Shown in pieces: positions 62,483-64,000 of a stretch of DNA of 64,000 bases. The notes under the pieces are model-generated. The model saw only the letters and a list, made by a program, of their open reading frames with translations, ran no database searches and was not told the origin of the DNA. The stretch comes from Cytophagales bacterium (GTDB lineage Bacteria; Bacteroidota; Bacteroidia; Cytophagales; Thermoflexibacteraceae), in the NCBI GenBank assembly GCA_004294445.1, contig REAZ01000011.1, positions 58,484 through 122,483 of the forward strand, in the 5' to 3' direction. The first letter of the stretch is position 1. The number at the start of each line of letters is the position of its first letter. Position numbers and translations under genes: made by a program.

Positions 62483-63909
62483 ATGCTTACATCTTGGCTT
62501 TACTACAACGGTAAAAACTTACAAAACAAAGACTTAGCAAAGGTCTTAGAGGAGGCACGAGCCAACAAAGTAGAGTCTCTGGATTTGAGTAAAAATAGCT
62601 TTTCAAATATTTCTTTTTCAGGCGAACCTTTGCCCGACCTTAAAGTCTTGGATATTTCCTATAACCAAGCAGAGATGGCTAATTTTGTCCTTCCCGCCGC
62701 CCTTTTCCCCAACTTAGCGTATTTATTTTTGCACGAAAGCAAGATTAAAAACTTTGAAATTAGGGGCAGTTTGCCTCGCTTGCATACCATAGATTTGTCT
62801 AAAAACCAATTAGTTAAATTTGAACTCTCTTTGGAAAACTTCCTTGCCTTGGAAACGCTTTATTTGTACAAAAATCCAATAGAAGATACGGTCATTCGTG
62901 GCTTTTTGAAAGATGGAGAAAGTTGCCTTACAGATATACGCAACTACTTCCTCGAACTTGAAAAAGGTGAAATCATCAATGAAAAAGCCAAATTGATTAT
63001 TGTGGGCAATGGGCGGGTAGGCAAAACTTCCCTTTTTAAGAAATTGCAAGGTTTGGGTTTTGATAAAAATGAAATCTATACGCATGGCATACAAATTGGT
63101 AAATTAGAAAAAACGCATTTGCCTGAAGCTAAGACAGAAAATTTAAACCTCAATGTGTGGGATTTCGGTGGGCAAGAGATTTTTTATGCTACCCACCAAT
63201 TCTTTTTATCTGATGATGCCGTCTATATTTTGGCTTGGACAAAGGAAAAAATGTGATTCTGCACCGAGAAAGGGACAAAGAAAGCCTGCCTACAGAAGAA
63301 AAATGGCAATCTTTGGAATATTGGCTTGATACCATTCGCCGACACGCACCGAAAAGCCCGATTTTGGTCGTGCAAACGCATTGTGGCGAAGGAGATAAAG
63401 CAGAGGCAAGGCTTGAAAACGAGGCTTGTAAAACGTATAAAATTGAAACACAAATAGAATTTGATGCCGAATTTGGCTACAATTTGCCTTTGGCAAAAAA
63501 ATTACTTACACAAAAACTTAATACCTTACATGACTACGGCAAAAAATTTCCAAAAACCTATGAAAAGGTCATATCAAAAATTGAAAACCGCAAAAATGCA
63601 GGAGAAACGATTATTTCGTATTCCGAATTTGTGCAGACAATCTGCCACAAAGCCAATATTACGAAAGGTGGCGAAGGTACGCTTTTGGAATATTTGGATA
63701 AAACAGGTTTGGTGGTACATTACCCCAATCATTCTGTGCTCAAAAAACACATTTACATCAATCCTGATTGGCTTACAAAACAAGTTTATAAACTGATTAA
63801 TAAGAATTTAGAAGAAACAGAAGGCAAAATCACAAAGGAATATTTGGAAAAACATTTACCAGATTACGAAAAATTGGGCTTTTTGGAATTGGTGAAAAAT
63901 TTTGGATAG
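62483..63909 (+). pseudogene. LRR-Roc-COR GTPase gene, frameshifted and truncated
   Basis: From ATG 62483, residues 30-150 carry degenerate leucine-rich repeats, then a Roc GTPase domain: P-loop GNGRVGKTS at 175-183 and switch DFGGQE at 227-232. The frame stops at 63256, but the next frame (from about 63245) continues the Roc domain (EYWLDTIRRHAPKSPILVVQTHC) and a COR domain start (FLELVKNFG) to 63909. One extra A in the A-run at 63245-63250 would restore WTKEKNV. The COR domain then ends early at TAG 63907-63909. Roc-COR proteins usually have 200 or more residues after this point. Confidence 0.8.
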
Positions 63910-64000
63910 TGTCAAGTAACGAGTGATAGGTTGTAATTGAATATGAATAATTTCAAATATAAATAGTGCATTTCTTCTGATTTAGAAAAAGACAAAGTTT
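63910..64000. other. Non-coding end of window
   Basis: AT-rich sequence with no recognisable gene or repeat after the truncated COR domain. Confidence 0.5.

Noticed and set aside
1..64000. tRNA, rRNA or riboswitch genes
   Set aside because: I looked for cloverleaf T-arm sequences and known aptamer cores by eye and saw none; an Infernal/tRNAscan run would be decisive.

Overview
The window is AT-rich bacterial chromosome. Gene content and promoter style point to the phylum Bacteroidota, probably a free-living Cytophagales-type organism (inference; no rRNA is present to confirm it). The evidence is: a 7TMR-DISM histidine kinase, proteins with the CarboxypepD regulatory fold, 800-residue double-FtsX permeases in tandem, SiaC/DUF1987, DivIVA, a Roc-COR protein, and several promoters that match the Bacteroidota pattern TTG/TTTG, 17-23 bp, TAnnTTTG. 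I saw no tRNA, rRNA or CRISPR array.

Layout. 0-11 kb (mostly minus strand): partial purine/cytidine-type deaminase, periplasmic tail-specific protease, SpoIIE-type phosphatase, 7TMR-DISM kinase overlapping an ABC exporter, and a second sensor kinase. 11-27 kb is a mosaic of housekeeping and envelope genes: a UbiA-type prenyltransferase, a DAHP synthase-chorismate mutase fusion behind what looks like a complete peptide-leader attenuator, nuoJ and nuoC standing alone, DivIVA, a MacB-type permease, trhO, lipoproteins, an LRR protein, a serine hydrolase with a GH3 remnant, a PD-(D/E)XK-like protein and hisH. 27.6-29.3 kb is a membrane-protein gene bracketed by a 20-bp direct repeat. 29.4-41.9 kb is an array of five paralogous FtsX/MacB-type permeases, each preceded by AAAC/GTTT repeats; in four of the five these form arrays with a 10-bp period. 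42-47 kb: a transglutaminase-like protein with a CarboxypepD-type partner, a MarR-SRPBCC pair, an RsmH-like methyltransferase and an SDR. 47.3-52.5 kb: a DevBCA/TolC-like efflux operon divergent from a MarR-like regulator, with a 14-bp inverted repeat lying in both promoters. 52.5-58.7 kb: a gluconate-dehydrogenase subunit 3-like protein, UDP-xylose synthase, an inositol-monophosphatase/SiaC/PhaB operon, ferrochelatase and a DhlA-like haloalkane dehalogenase.

58.8-64 kb is a decaying accessory region: an IS-type zinc-ribbon remnant, an orphan DUF1501 gene, a formylglycine-generating-enzyme (FGE)-like gene with one in-frame amber codon, a REP-associated tyrosine transposase (RAYT) flanked by TGAG-loop hairpins, and a frameshifted, truncated LRR-Roc-COR gene.

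Three signals stand out. (1) At 13093-13294 an aromatic-amino-acid attenuator has all its parts: consensus promoter, a 26-residue leader peptide with nine Phe/Tyr/Trp in twelve codons, an antiterminator segment matching the terminator arm at 16 of 17 positions, and a terminator. (2) The 3' end of the FGE-like gene (61481-61600) is strongly adenine-depleted and encodes the RGG..W...CR..R...GFR frame typical of variable regions of diversity-generating retroelements; no template repeat or reverse transcriptase was seen here. (3) The helical-period repeat arrays before the permease genes have no obvious explanation.
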